The notes: generated from the letters alone by a model not told the origin. Shown: positions 44,090 to 52,638, counted from the stretch's first letter. The stretch is DNA of 64,000 bases from Citromicrobium sp. UBA3494 (GCA_002377695.1 DFQH01000002.1:191510-255509), one strand, 5' to 3'. Made by a program: numbers and translations.

Positions 44090-45355
44090 ATGAACGGGCC
44101 CGGCACTCCGCTGACAGCCCCCGGAAGAGCGGGGGGAGCGGGGGCGCCGGGCCCTTCTGCGTCCGGCGATCGCGTGGTCGCCCTCGATGCGCTGCGCGGC
44201 ATTGCCGTCGCGGGCATCGCGCTGATGAACGTCTATATCTTCGCGTTGCCGCCAGCCGCCTACTTCAACCCGGCGGTGGCGGGGAGCGACGGGCCCCTCG
44301 ACTGGATGGTCTGGGCCCTCAGCTTCGTGTTCGTGGAGGACAAGTTCCGCAGCCTGTTCGCCATGCTGTTCGGCGCGGGCGTTGCGATCCTGATGGAGCG
44401 CGCGCGGGCGCGCGGGGCGGCCCATCCCGTGCGCGAGCACGTTGCGCGCATGGTCGTGCTGTTCGCCATCGGCGCAGCTCACGCTATCCTGCTGGCCAAT
44501 AACGACGTTCTGCGCCTCTACGCGATGGCGGGCCTCGTCCTGCCTGTGTTCCTGGCGCTCAACGGCCGTTGGCTATTCATCGCCGGGGCCATGTTGATGG
44601 CGATGCACGTGGTGGGCGGGTCGCTGCTCGCCTTCCTGTGGCTGACCGCCGAGCCGGGCAGCACGCTGGCGCTCCTGCCCGCACAGACCTTCGGTGCGGA
44701 CCCGCTGGCGCTCGATTACGCGCGCATCATCGGAACGGAAGACTTCGCCGCGCGCGTGGTCAGGCGCACCATGGGTTTCTTCGCTGCCTTGCAGACACAG
44801 GTGCCGGGCATCCCGTCCACGCTGGCGATGATGCTGGTCGGCGCGGGACTGTGGCGGGCCGGCCTGCTGCGCGGCGCGTGGAGGCGCTCCCGCTGCTTCG
44901 CGCTCGCGGGGCGCATGGCTCTGGTCGCGCTGCCGCCGCTGGTCGCAATGATGGTATTGGACGTGCAGGCCGGTTTTGCGGGCGCGATGGTCGGCCCGGT
45001 TGCGCTGTTCTGGTCGCTGCCCTTCGATCTGCTGCTGGCGGTCGGCTACGCAGCGCTAGTCATGGGACTGTTTGCGGGGCGCGAGGGCGCCCTGCGCGGC
45101 CGCCTCGCCGCTGCGGGGCGCCTTTCGCTGACCAATTATCTGCTCTCCAGTCTCACCTTCGCGCTGATCTTCTACGGCTGGGGCCTCGGGTGGTTCGGCA
45201 TGCTGACCCGCTGGCAAGCCTTCGCAGTGGCCTTAGTGCCAGTCACGCTCATGTTGATCTGGTCGCCCCTCTGGCTGGCCCGCTTTCGGCAGGGGCCGTT
45301 CGAGTGGCTGTGGCGGAGCGTGGCGCGTGGGCGGTTCGGCCCGATCCTGCGCTAG
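44090..45355 (+). CDS. DUF418 family membrane protein
   Basis: 421-residue integral membrane protein with about ten hydrophobic segments. It begins with a Gly/Pro-rich cytosolic stretch then VALDALRGIAVAGIALMNVY, the hallmark of the DUF418/YeiB family. The C-terminal DUF418 core is visible as AAGRLSLTNYLLSSLTFALI and a final WSPLWLARFRQGPFEWLWR. These proteins resemble acyltransferase-3 membrane enzymes and are thought to act in transport or modification, without a proven function. It follows metK by 18 bp and overlaps the convergent CoA-transferase gene by four bases at the stops. Confidence 0.88.
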   Translation: MNGPGTPLTAPGRAGGAGAPGPSASGDRVVALDALRGIAVAGIALMNVYIFALPPAAYFNPAVAGSDGPLDWMVWALSFVFVEDKFRSLFAMLFGAGVAILMERARARGAAHPVREHVARMVVLFAIGAAHAILLANNDVLRLYAMAGLVLPVFLALNGRWLFIAGAMLMAMHVVGGSLLAFLWLTAEPGSTLALLPAQTFGADPLALDYARIIGTEDFAARVVRRTMGFFAALQTQVPGIPSTLAMMLVGAGLWRAGLLRGAWRRSRCFALAGRMALVALPPLVAMMVLDVQAGFAGAMVGPVALFWSLPFDLLLAVGYAALVMGLFAGREGALRGRLAAAGRLSLTNYLLSSLTFALIFYGWGLGWFGMLTRWQAFAVALVPVTLMLIWSPLWLARFRQGPFEWLWRSVARGRFGPILR

Positions 45356-46494
45356 TCGTCCTGCCCGAGCCTGGGCGAAGGCTCACCCAGCGCAAGTTCG
45401 GCGCCGGAGAAACTGAACGGACTGCGCAGGCCGGTGAGGCCCTCGGCCATGGGAAAGGTCATGCCGCGCGCCTGCACCTGCGGGTCCTCGAACACTTCGG
45501 ACACCTCGTAGATCGGCCCCGCAGGCACGCCGGCCTTGCGACACGCCGCAAGCAGCGCCTCGCGCTCCCATTGCGCAGTTTCGGCGGCGATAATGCCGTC
45601 GATCTGTGCCCGGTTGGCGATCCGCGCTTCGTTGGTGGCGAAACGTTCGTCACCCAGCAGGTCGTGGCGTTCGAATACTTCGAGCAGCTTGCGGAACAGC
45701 CGGTCGTTCGCTGGCGCGAGCACCACGGGACCGTCCTTCGTCGGGAAGACGCCGTAAGCGCTGACCTGCGCGTGCATATTGCCCATGCGCGGCGGATTTT
45801 CGCCGGTGGTGAAGAAGCTCTGCGCCTGATGCGCCAGCAGAGCGACCGAGCAATCGTAGAGCGCCATGTCGATATGCTGGCCCTTGCCCGTCCGCTGCCG
45901 CATCGCGAGCGCGGCCTGGATCGCGATGGTCGAATAGAGGCCGCAGAACAGGTCCGAAACGGACATGCCATGCTTCATCGGCTCACCGTCGGGCTCCCCG
46001 GTCAGCGCCATGAAGCCGCTCATCGCCTGGATGACGAAGTCGTACCCCGGTTCATTGCGGCGCGGCCCGTCCTGGCCGAAGCCGGTGATCGAGCAGTAGA
46101 CGAGAGCCGGGTTGGCGTGCGCCAGAGTAGGGTAATCGAGCCCGAACTTGGTCAGCTTGCCCGGCAGGAAATTCTCGATCACGACGTCGGCCTGACCGGC
46201 CAGATCGGCCACCATGGCCAGGTCATCGACGTTCCGGAAATCCGCCGTGATCCCACGCTTGCCGCGATTGCAGCCATGGTAATAGGCGGCTTCCTTCGCC
46301 CCGTTCGAACGCTCCACGAAAGGCGGCCCCCACAGCCGGGTGCCGTCCCCCTCGGGGGCCTCCACCTTGATGACATCCGCGCCGAGGTCGGCCAGCGTCT
46401 GCCCGGCAAAGGGTCCGGCAAGGATGCGCGCGAGTTCGAGGACCTTCAGCCCCGCGAGCGGGGCGTCAGGGTTGCGGGGTTTGTCGAGCCACAT
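45352..46494 (-). CDS. Family III (CaiB/BaiF) CoA-transferase
   Basis: 380-residue enzyme that moves CoA between carboxylic acids. It has PLAGLKVLELARILAGPFAG at the N-terminus, DVIKVEAPEGDGTRLWGPPF, the CoA-contact NRGKRGITADF and the catalytic Asp in GMSVSDLFCGLYSTIA at about residue 179. The closest named relatives use succinyl-CoA or formyl-CoA donors; the acceptor is unknown. It begins ten bases after the scoB stop and is the last gene of the scoA-lipoprotein-scoB-CaiB operon, so a role in the same acyl-CoA route is plausible. Confidence 0.92.
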   Translation of the reverse strand: MWLDKPRNPDAPLAGLKVLELARILAGPFAGQTLADLGADVIKVEAPEGDGTRLWGPPFVERSNGAKEAAYYHGCNRGKRGITADFRNVDDLAMVADLAGQADVVIENFLPGKLTKFGLDYPTLAHANPALVYCSITGFGQDGPRRNEPGYDFVIQAMSGFMALTGEPDGEPMKHGMSVSDLFCGLYSTIAIQAALAMRQRTGKGQHIDMALYDCSVALLAHQAQSFFTTGENPPRMGNMHAQVSAYGVFPTKDGPVVLAPANDRLFRKLLEVFERHDLLGDERFATNEARIANRAQIDGIIAAETAQWEREALLAACRKAGVPAGPIYEVSEVFEDPQVQARGMTFPMAEGLTGLRSPFSFSGAELALGEPSPRLGQDD

Positions 46495-46504
46495 TGCGAG
46501 CGCT

Positions 46505-47170
46505 TCAGGCCTTCTCGAGCGCCACTTCGTATTTGGCCGTCGTGCTGTTCGCGATGTCTTCCTCGGTCACGCCGGGCGCCAGTTCGATCAGCTGGAAGGC
46601 ACTGTCATGGTCGGGCCGCCGGAACACCCCGAGGTTGGTGATGATCATGTCGACCACGTTCGTGCCGGTCAGCGGAAGCGAGCATTCGGGGATGAACTTG
46701 GGGTCCCCGTGCTTGCTGGTGTGGTCCATCACCACGATGATCTTCTTCACGCCCGCGACCAGATCCATCGCGCCGCCCATGCCCTTGATCATCTTGCCGG
46801 GTATCATCCAGTTGGCGATATCGCCGTTCTGCGCCACTTCCATCGCGCCCAGCACGGTCAGGTCGATATGCCCGCCGCGGATCATGGAGAAGCTGGTCGC
46901 GCTGTCGAAATAGGCGGAATGGTCCAGCTCGCTGATGGTCTGCTTGCCCGCATTGATGAGGTCCGCGTCTTCCTCGCCTTCCAGCGGGAAGGGGCCGATG
47001 CCCAGCATGCCGTTCTCGCTCTGCAGCGTCACATGCATGCCTTCGGGGATGTGGTTGGCGACCAGCGTCGGGATGCCGATGCCGAGATTGACGTAGTAGC
47101 CATCTTCCAGTTCGCGCGCCGCACGGGCCGCCATCTGGTCGCGGCTCCAGCCTTTGGGTTCGTCAGTCAT
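46505..47170 (-). CDS. scoB: 3-oxoacid CoA-transferase subunit B
   Basis: 221-residue beta subunit of succinyl-CoA:3-ketoacid CoA-transferase, used in ketone body and acetoacetate use. It contains YYVNLGIGIPTLVANHIPEG, the catalytic Glu in LQSENGMLGIGPFP at about 47-60, and the GGAMDLVAGVKKIIVVMDHT segment. The ATG at 47170 has AAGG upstream and sits inside the end of the lipoprotein gene (eight-base overlap). Its partner subunit gene scoA is not adjacent but lies beyond that lipoprotein gene. Confidence 0.94.
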   Translation of the reverse strand: MTDEPKGWSRDQMAARAARELEDGYYVNLGIGIPTLVANHIPEGMHVTLQSENGMLGIGPFPLEGEEDADLINAGKQTISELDHSAYFDSATSFSMIRGGHIDLTVLGAMEVAQNGDIANWMIPGKMIKGMGGAMDLVAGVKKIIVVMDHTSKHGDPKFIPECSLPLTGTNVVDMIITNLGVFRRPDHDSAFQLIELAPGVTEEDIANSTTAKYEVALEKA

Positions 47171-48041
47171 CTTGTGAGCCTTGTTCGGATTGTGAGAGGG
47201 AGGTGAGCGGCGCTGGCGCAAGAAACCACGCCTCGCCGATCAGTGGGTCGAGTGCGAAGGCTGCGTCGGGATCCTTCAGGAACGCGAACAGCTCGTCGAA
47301 ATCGCGCTTCTGGTCGCCCAGGATCGCGACGATGCAGAAATCGCCCGCCGCATCGGCGCGGCGCGTGGCCTTGGTTTCGTCTTCGTAGCGGACCAGGTAG
47401 AGTTCGTCCGCCCCGCTCGGGTCGAGCCCGCTCCGCAGCAGCGCACGCCGAACGGCACCCGCCCGCACGGCCGTATGGCGCGAAAGCCACAGAACCGCGA
47501 CTTCCTGCGCGCGCAGGGTCGCCAGGACGCGTGCAAGCTGCCGGGACGCGGCGACATCCTCTGCCAGGGGGGCCTCGCCGTCTGCCGGATCGAGATCGAC
47601 CAGCACTGCGGTCTGCGCGAAGGCACATTCGGCGCGGTCGGGCTTGAGCGTGCCAGGATCGGCAAGAATCGCGGACTTGCGCTTCTCCTGCGAGAATGGA
47701 TCGCGCTGGGCGATGGTAGTGACCTTGGCGAAAAGCTGCGAATAGGCCGGATCGTCCTGCGTGCCGACACCCGAAGGGGCAGGGACTTCGGTATAGGGAA
47801 CGACACCCACGACCTCGGCGGAGGATAGCAGTGCGACCTGCGCGTCGGCCGCATTGGCGGCCTGCGATTCCTCTGCCGCCGCGTCTGCGCGGCCAGCCGC
47901 GGGCGGCTTTGCCCCGTCGTGCGGCGGCCGGTCGATCCCCCGGCCCATCATCGCTCCGGCAGCGACCGGTACGGCCAGCGCGACGCAGCCCGAAAGGCCG
48001 GGCAGCGCGAGCAGCAGCAGCAGGGCGAGGGCGCGATTCAT
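47163..48041 (-). CDS. Predicted lipoprotein with HAD-phosphatase-like motifs, between scoA and scoB
   Basis: 292 residues. Lipoprotein signal MNRALALLLLLALPGLSGC, with the lipobox Cys at 19. A low-complexity region follows (about 30-75). The C-terminal half shows the four haloacid-dehalogenase motifs in order: LVDLDPADG (Asp149 and Asp151), LWLSRHT (Ser187), a Lys in YEDETKATR (Lys224) and ILGDQKRDFDEL (Asp243 and Asp247). The last resembles the GDxxxDF of class B/C acid phosphatases, many of which are lipoproteins. The gene starts 14 bases after scoA and overlaps scoB by eight bases, an odd place for a secreted enzyme. Confidence 0.72.
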   Translation of the reverse strand: MNRALALLLLLALPGLSGCVALAVPVAAGAMMGRGIDRPPHDGAKPPAAGRADAAAEESQAANAADAQVALLSSAEVVGVVPYTEVPAPSGVGTQDDPAYSQLFAKVTTIAQRDPFSQEKRKSAILADPGTLKPDRAECAFAQTAVLVDLDPADGEAPLAEDVAASRQLARVLATLRAQEVAVLWLSRHTAVRAGAVRRALLRSGLDPSGADELYLVRYEDETKATRRADAAGDFCIVAILGDQKRDFDELFAFLKDPDAAFALDPLIGEAWFLAPAPLTSLSQSEQGSQDD

Positions 48042-48055
48042 GCCGGATCGGGCGG

Positions 48056-48769
48056 TCAGGCCGCCTCGCGCACGGTGCGGAACTCGATCTTCTTGTCGTA
48101 GGGCGCGCCCACGATCATCCGTTGCACGAAGACGCCGGGCAGATGGATGCAATCGGGATCGAGCGAGCCGGTCGGCACGATCTCCTCCACCTCGACCACG
48201 CAGACCTTGCCGCAGGTGGCGGCAGGCACGTTGAAATTGCGCGCGGTCTTGCGGAACACGACATTGCCCGTCTCATCCGCCTTCCACGCCTTCACGATGG
48301 CCAGATCGGCGAAGATGCCTTCTTCGAGGATGTAATCCTGCGGGCCCTCGCCGGTGTCGAACTGTTTCACTTCCTTGCCCTCGGCCACCTGCGTGCCGAC
48401 GCCGGTCTTGGTGTAGAAGCCGGGGATGCCCGCGCCGCCTGCGCGCATGCGCTCCGCCAGCGTGCCCTGGGGGCAGAATTCCACCTCCAGCTCGCCAGCG
48501 AGGAATTGCCGTTCGAATTCCTTGTTCTCGCCCACATAGGACGAGATCATCTTCTTCACCTGCTTGGTCCGCAGCAGCTTGCCGATGCCTTCATTGTCGA
48601 TTCCCGCATTGTTGCTGGCGAAGGTCAGCCCGGTCACGCCGCTGTCGCGAATCGCATCGAGCAGCCTTTCGGGAATGCCGCAAAGGCCGAAGCCCCCGCT
48701 GGCGATCAGCATGTTGTCCTTGAGCACGCCTTCCAGCGCGGCCGCGGCATCGGGGAAAAGTTTCTGCAT
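48056..48769 (-). CDS. scoA: 3-oxoacid CoA-transferase subunit A
   Basis: 237-residue alpha subunit of succinyl-CoA:3-ketoacid CoA-transferase. Typical features are ASGGFGLCGIPERLLDAIRD at about 23-42, FASNNAGIDNEGIGKLL, FCPQGTLAERMRAGGAGIPG at about 98-117 and GVFVQRMI near the end. GGAG lies eight bases upstream of the ATG. It is the first gene of the four-gene operon; the beta subunit follows only after the lipoprotein gene. Confidence 0.94.
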   Translation of the reverse strand: MQKLFPDAAAALEGVLKDNMLIASGGFGLCGIPERLLDAIRDSGVTGLTFASNNAGIDNEGIGKLLRTKQVKKMISSYVGENKEFERQFLAGELEVEFCPQGTLAERMRAGGAGIPGFYTKTGVGTQVAEGKEVKQFDTGEGPQDYILEEGIFADLAIVKAWKADETGNVVFRKTARNFNVPAATCGKVCVVEVEEIVPTGSLDPDCIHLPGVFVQRMIVGAPYDKKIEFRTVREAA

Positions 48770-48921
48770 GGTGCTCCGGTGGGTCGAGGATGTTTCCGGC
48801 GTGTTTTAGGGAGTTGGCGCAGGCTTGTCATCCCGCGCGGCCGCAACATCTCTTGCCGCAGTGCAGCAAAGTCCAACGCCGCAACGGGCCGGAAACGGCA
48901 GTTATCCGTCGTTTTCTAGAG

Positions 48922-48936
48922 TTGCATTTTATGCAA
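48922..48936. promoter_or_regulatory. Inverted repeat in the AT-rich stretch before the RNA-like element
   Basis: TTGCAT and ATGCAA are perfect 6-bp arms with a three-base spacer. The repeat lies 15-29 bases before the start of the first hairpin of the candidate RNA, so it would overlap its promoter. The TATTAA at 48937-48942 directly follows and could serve as a -10. Confidence 0.45.
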
Positions 48937-48950
48937 TATTAAATGATCTT

Positions 48951-49053
48951 TTCGCACTTGCGAAGAGGATCGTGTTGCGCCACAACAATGAGGCCTTTCA
49001 GGCATCCTCTCCCAAACTTAATACCCGGCTGGGTTCGCTCAGCCGGGTTTTTT
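48951..49053 (+). ncRNA. Candidate structured small RNA with intrinsic terminator
   Basis: About 100 nt that folds compactly by inspection. Hairpin TTCGCA-CT-TGCGAA is at 48951-48964. A three-way junction follows: stem GAGGAT/ATCCTC (48965-48970 with 49004-49009) encloses hairpins TGTTG/CAACA (48973-48977 with 48983-48987) and GCCT/AGGC (48993-48996 with 49000-49003). A single-stranded TCCCAAACTTAAT then leads to a strong terminator ending near 49053. No ORF lies inside. I cannot name a known family. It could be a free small RNA or a terminated leader of the AAA ATPase gene 155 bp downstream. Confidence 0.6.
49023..49053 (+). terminator. Rho-independent terminator of the candidate small RNA
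   Basis: ACCCGGCT (49023-49030) pairs with AGCCGGGT (49041-49048). The stem is extended inward by three more pairs closing a TTCG loop, and TTTTTTT follows at about 49047-49053. The annotated gene to the left runs in the opposite direction, so this terminator belongs to an unannotated rightward transcript. Confidence 0.88.
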
Positions 49054-49208
49054 CTTGTCCGGCGCACCTTGCCCGGCCTTGTCGGACCCATGCGCGTGCT
49101 CGCTCATTCCCAAGGGGTCATTCCAATATCCGTGGCGCGACCTATCTAGGCCGCCACGCGAGGCGCCCGCCTGACCGGGCGCGTACCATACGGGAGAGAG
49201 CGTAGATC

Positions 49209-51515
49209 ATGGCCGATAGCGAAGCCGCGAGCGAAAACACCGTCCGCCTGCAGGTTGCGGCGGCGCGCCAGGAAGAAAGCGGGCGCGGCGTCGCGCGCCT
49301 TCCACGAAGTGCGATGCAATCGCTCGGCGTGACGGAGGGCGATATCGTGCAGCTGTCCGGCAAACGCTCCACTGCCGCGATCGTGATGGCCGCCTATGAC
49401 GAGGATCAGGCGCTCTCCGTGGTCCGGCTCGACGGGCTTCAGCGCGCCAATGCCGAAGTCGGCTCGGGCGAGCATGTGAAGATCGAGGCCGCGCAATCGC
49501 GCCCCGCCACCCGCGTGGTCTTTGCACCCGCCAGCCGCGAGATGCGGCTGCAGGGGCCGACCCAGGCGCTCAAGCGCAACTTCTTCCGCAAGCCGATCGT
49601 CAGTGGCGATCTGGTGGCCACCACCGGCCAGCAGCCGGTGCAGAACATGCCGCCCGAAGTCCAGCGCATGTTCAACGCGCCGGCCTACGCGCTCACTCAG
49701 ATTCGCCTGCGCGTGATCAGCACCGCGCCCAAGGGCATCGTCCATATCGACGAGAACACCGAGATCGAGCTGCGGCCCGATTTCGAGGAGCCCAAGGCGG
49801 GCCGTTCGGTCGTGAACTATGACGATGTCGGCGGCATTTCGGAAACCATCCAGCAGCTGCGCGAGATGGTCGAGCTGCCGCTTCGCTATCCCGAACTGTT
49901 CACCCGGCTGGGTGTCGACCCGCCCAAGGGCGTGCTGCTGCACGGCCCGCCGGGAACCGGCAAGACGCGCCTGGCGCAGGCCGTCGCCAACGAAAGCGAT
50001 GCGGAGTTCTTCGCCATCAACGGGCCGGAGATCATGGGCTCGGGCTATGGCGAATCGGAGAAGCGCCTGCGCGAAGTGTTCGACAATGCGAACCAGAACG
50101 CGCCCGCGATCATCTTCATCGACGAAATCGATTCGATCGCGCCCAAACGCGATTCGGTCCCGGGCGAAGCGGAAAAGCGGCTGGTCGCACAGCTGCTGAC
50201 GCTGATGGACGGTCTGGAATCGCGCGCCAACATCGTGGTGATCGCGGCGACCAACCGCCCCGACGCGATCGACGAGGCGTTGCGTCGGCCGGGCCGGTTC
50301 GACCGCGAGATCGTGATCGGCGTTCCAGACGAGAACGGCCGGCGTGAAATCCTGGCCATTCACACCCGCGGCATGCCGCTGGGCGAGGGCGTGGACCTGA
50401 AGGAACTGGCCAAGGTCACGCATGGCTTCGTCGGCGCGGATATCGCCGCGCTGGCGCGCGAGGCCGCGATCGACGCGGTGCGGCGGATCATGCCGCAGAT
50501 CGATCTCGACGCGCAGACCATCCCGACCGAAGTGCTCGAGAATCTGCATGTCGGGCGCGACGATTTCCTGTCCGCACTCAAGCGCATCCAGCCTTCCGCC
50601 ATGCGCGAAGTGATGGTCCAGGTGCCCGATGTCGGCTGGAGCGATCTGGGCGGTATCGACGACGCGATCGAGAAGCTGAAGGAAGGCATCGAACTTCCGA
50701 TCAAGAACCGCGACGCCTTCCACCGGCTCGGCATCCGCGCGGCCAAGGGCTTCCTGCTCTACGGCCCGCCGGGCACCGGCAAGACGCTGCTGGCCAAGGC
50801 CGTCGCCAAGGAAGCGGATGCGAACTTCATTTCGATGAAATCGAGCGACCTGCTGTCCAAGTGGTACGGCGAGAGCGAGCAGCAGATCGCGAAGATGTTT
50901 CGCCGTGCGCGCGCCGTCTCACCCTGCGTCATCTTCATTGACGAGATCGATTCGCTGGTTCCCGCGCGTGGCTCCGGCACCATGGAGCCGCAGGTGACGG
51001 GCCGGGTGGTCAATACCGTCCTCGCCGAGATGGACGGGCTGGAGGAGCTCCAGTCGGTCGTGGTGATCGGCGCCACGAACCGCCCGACGCTGGTCGATCC
51101 CGCGCTGCTGCGGCCCGGCCGGTTCGACGAACTGGTCTATGTCGGCACACCCGACGCCAAGGGGCGCGAGCAGATCCTGGGCATCCATACCGGCAACATG
51201 CCACTGGCCGACGATGTCAGCCTGCCCAGGCTCGCATCCGAGACCGAGCGGTTTACCGGTGCCGATCTTGAAGATGTGGTCCGGCGTGCCGGCCTCGTCG
51301 CGCTGCACCGCGCGGGCGCGGACGTGCAGGAGGTTACCATGGGCGACTTCACCGAAGCCCTGAAAGACAGCCGCGCGTCTGTGACGCCGAAGATGGAGCA
51401 GGAATACAAGAAGATGCGCGGCGAGCTGAAGAAGCGTGCGGCGGAACCCATGCCGATCGGCTTCATCACCGAAGGCATGGTCGAATCAACGCGCGATTCG
51501 AAGCACGGGAATTAG
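49209..51515 (+). CDS. Cdc48/p97/VAT-type double AAA ATPase
   Basis: 768-residue hexameric unfoldase-type ATPase. Residues 5-95 form a Cdc48 N-terminal double-psi barrel (VRLQVAAARQEESGRGVARL) and 108-190 the Cdc48 domain 2. The first AAA module has Walker A GPPGTGKTRLAQAV at about 245 and Walker B IIFIDEIDSIAPKR. The second has GPPGTGKTLLAKAV at about 518 and VIFIDEIDSLVPAR. Both modules have arginine-finger-type RRPGRFD or LRPGRFD segments. This is the archaeal/eukaryotic layout, present in some bacteria. The C-terminus (STRDSKHGN) lacks a HbYX proteasome-docking motif. It stands alone with GGGAGAG before the ATG. Confidence 0.95.
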   Translation: MADSEAASENTVRLQVAAARQEESGRGVARLPRSAMQSLGVTEGDIVQLSGKRSTAAIVMAAYDEDQALSVVRLDGLQRANAEVGSGEHVKIEAAQSRPATRVVFAPASREMRLQGPTQALKRNFFRKPIVSGDLVATTGQQPVQNMPPEVQRMFNAPAYALTQIRLRVISTAPKGIVHIDENTEIELRPDFEEPKAGRSVVNYDDVGGISETIQQLREMVELPLRYPELFTRLGVDPPKGVLLHGPPGTGKTRLAQAVANESDAEFFAINGPEIMGSGYGESEKRLREVFDNANQNAPAIIFIDEIDSIAPKRDSVPGEAEKRLVAQLLTLMDGLESRANIVVIAATNRPDAIDEALRRPGRFDREIVIGVPDENGRREILAIHTRGMPLGEGVDLKELAKVTHGFVGADIAALAREAAIDAVRRIMPQIDLDAQTIPTEVLENLHVGRDDFLSALKRIQPSAMREVMVQVPDVGWSDLGGIDDAIEKLKEGIELPIKNRDAFHRLGIRAAKGFLLYGPPGTGKTLLAKAVAKEADANFISMKSSDLLSKWYGESEQQIAKMFRRARAVSPCVIFIDEIDSLVPARGSGTMEPQVTGRVVNTVLAEMDGLEELQSVVVIGATNRPTLVDPALLRPGRFDELVYVGTPDAKGREQILGIHTGNMPLADDVSLPRLASETERFTGADLEDVVRRAGLVALHRAGADVQEVTMGDFTEALKDSRASVTPKMEQEYKKMRGELKKRAAEPMPIGFITEGMVESTRDSKHGN

Positions 51516-51549
51516 GGTCGCCCCTCAACAGCGGACTGCTGGCTAGACC

Positions 51550-52638
51550 CTAGCCGCCCCGCTCGTTTGCGGCCTCGACTTCCAGCCGGTGGCGGATCAG
51601 CGCGACCGGCTGGTTCTCGCGCAGCCATTGCAGCATGTATTCGCGCACTTCGCAGCGCAGCGTCCACAGATCGCCGATGCTCGCTGCGGTCATGGACAGA
51701 CGCAGGGCGATGCTCTCCGGGTGGGCGTCGACCACAAGCGCGGCCGCATCGCGCTCGTCCCACAGCGCATGCTCGGCCAGGAAGGCGAGGAAGGCCTGCC
51801 GGATCGGCTCCACATCGGCGATGGGATCGAGGTTGAGCATCACGATGCCGGTCAGCCGGTCCGCCGAGCGTGACCAGTTCTCGAAGCTCTCCTCGAAGAA
51901 CTTGCCGGTCGGCACCACCAGCACGCGTTCGTCCCAGATGCGCACCACCACGAAGGTCATGCGGATTTCCTCCACCCGGCCGACTTCGCCGTCCACCTTC
52001 ACCATGTCCCCGATCCGGATCGGTTCGGTCAGCGCCATCTGGATGCCCGCGATCAGCGATTTGAGTGCCGGCTGCGCGGCGGCGCCGATGGCCAGCGCGG
52101 CAAGGCCCGCAGAGGCCATCAAGGTCACGCCCACCTGCCGCACACCCGGTATGCTCAGCAAAACCAGCGCGATCGTGATGACGATGATAAGGCTGGACGC
52201 GGTTCTTCTGAAAATCTCGATCCGGGTCTTGCGGCTGCGCATGTGAATCGGATCGAGCCGGGTTTCCATACGCCGCTCATGCGCCAGCGACGCACCCTGC
52301 ACGAAGGCAAGGGCGAGCCAGCCGAAAATGACCGGCGCGATAAAATCGGAAAGCGCATCCCACGCGGGGCGGATGGCTGGCACGCGCTCCGCTACGGCAG
52401 ATATGGCGATGGCCACCGCAAGCCAGCGCGATGGCCCGCGAACCGCATCGAAGATAGGCTGGCCATACTTAGCGGGACCATGGGTACTCGCCCGGCGCAG
52501 CAGAACGAAGGCAACGCGGTGAACGGCCAGAGCAAGCACCACGGCGATACCCAGCGCGGCGGCGATGGCGAACGCCTTGTCCAGCGGCACCGCAAGCTGC
52601 GCCGGGTCGAGCATCTCGGTCAGGTTCGCCATGGCCAT
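51550..52638 (-). CDS. MscS-family mechanosensitive channel
   Basis: About 362 residues. Hydrophobic helices lie at about 20-40, 65-80, 95-115, 148-166 and 170-190, followed by the MscS beta domain (IQMALTEPIRIGDMVKVDGE, then VGRVEEIRMTFVVVRIWDER) and the motif LVVPTGKFFEESFENWSR. The frame extends to 52707 inside the upstream kinase gene; the ATG at 52638, 31 bases after that gene's stop, is preferred, with 52632 as alternative. It is the third gene of a polA-kinase-mscS run on the minus strand. The family gates on membrane tension. Confidence 0.88.
   Translation of the reverse strand: MAMANLTEMLDPAQLAVPLDKAFAIAAALGIAVVLALAVHRVAFVLLRRASTHGPAKYGQPIFDAVRGPSRWLAVAIAISAVAERVPAIRPAWDALSDFIAPVIFGWLALAFVQGASLAHERRMETRLDPIHMRSRKTRIEIFRRTASSLIIVITIALVLLSIPGVRQVGVTLMASAGLAALAIGAAAQPALKSLIAGIQMALTEPIRIGDMVKVDGEVGRVEEIRMTFVVVRIWDERVLVVPTGKFFEESFENWSRSADRLTGIVMLNLDPIADVEPIRQAFLAFLAEHALWDERDAAALVVDAHPESIALRLSMTAASIGDLWTLRCEVREYMLQWLRENQPVALIRHRLEVEAANERGG

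Larger units (their letters stand above)
48770..49208. other. Intergenic region with an AT-rich promoter-like stretch and RNA-like element
   Basis: 439 bp between scoA (leftward) and the cdc48-like gene (rightward), with no convincing ORF. The section 48905-48950 is strikingly AT-rich for this DNA and holds the inverted repeat TTGCAT-TTT-ATGCAA (48922-48936). It is followed by the structured element at 48951-49053 and then 155 bp of ordinary leader sequence. Confidence 0.7.

Noticed and set aside
48945..48950. GATCTT as a -10 box paired with TTGCAT at 48922 for the candidate RNA
   Set aside because: The spacing is 17 but the hexamer is a poor match to TATAAT; the promoter is left unassigned.
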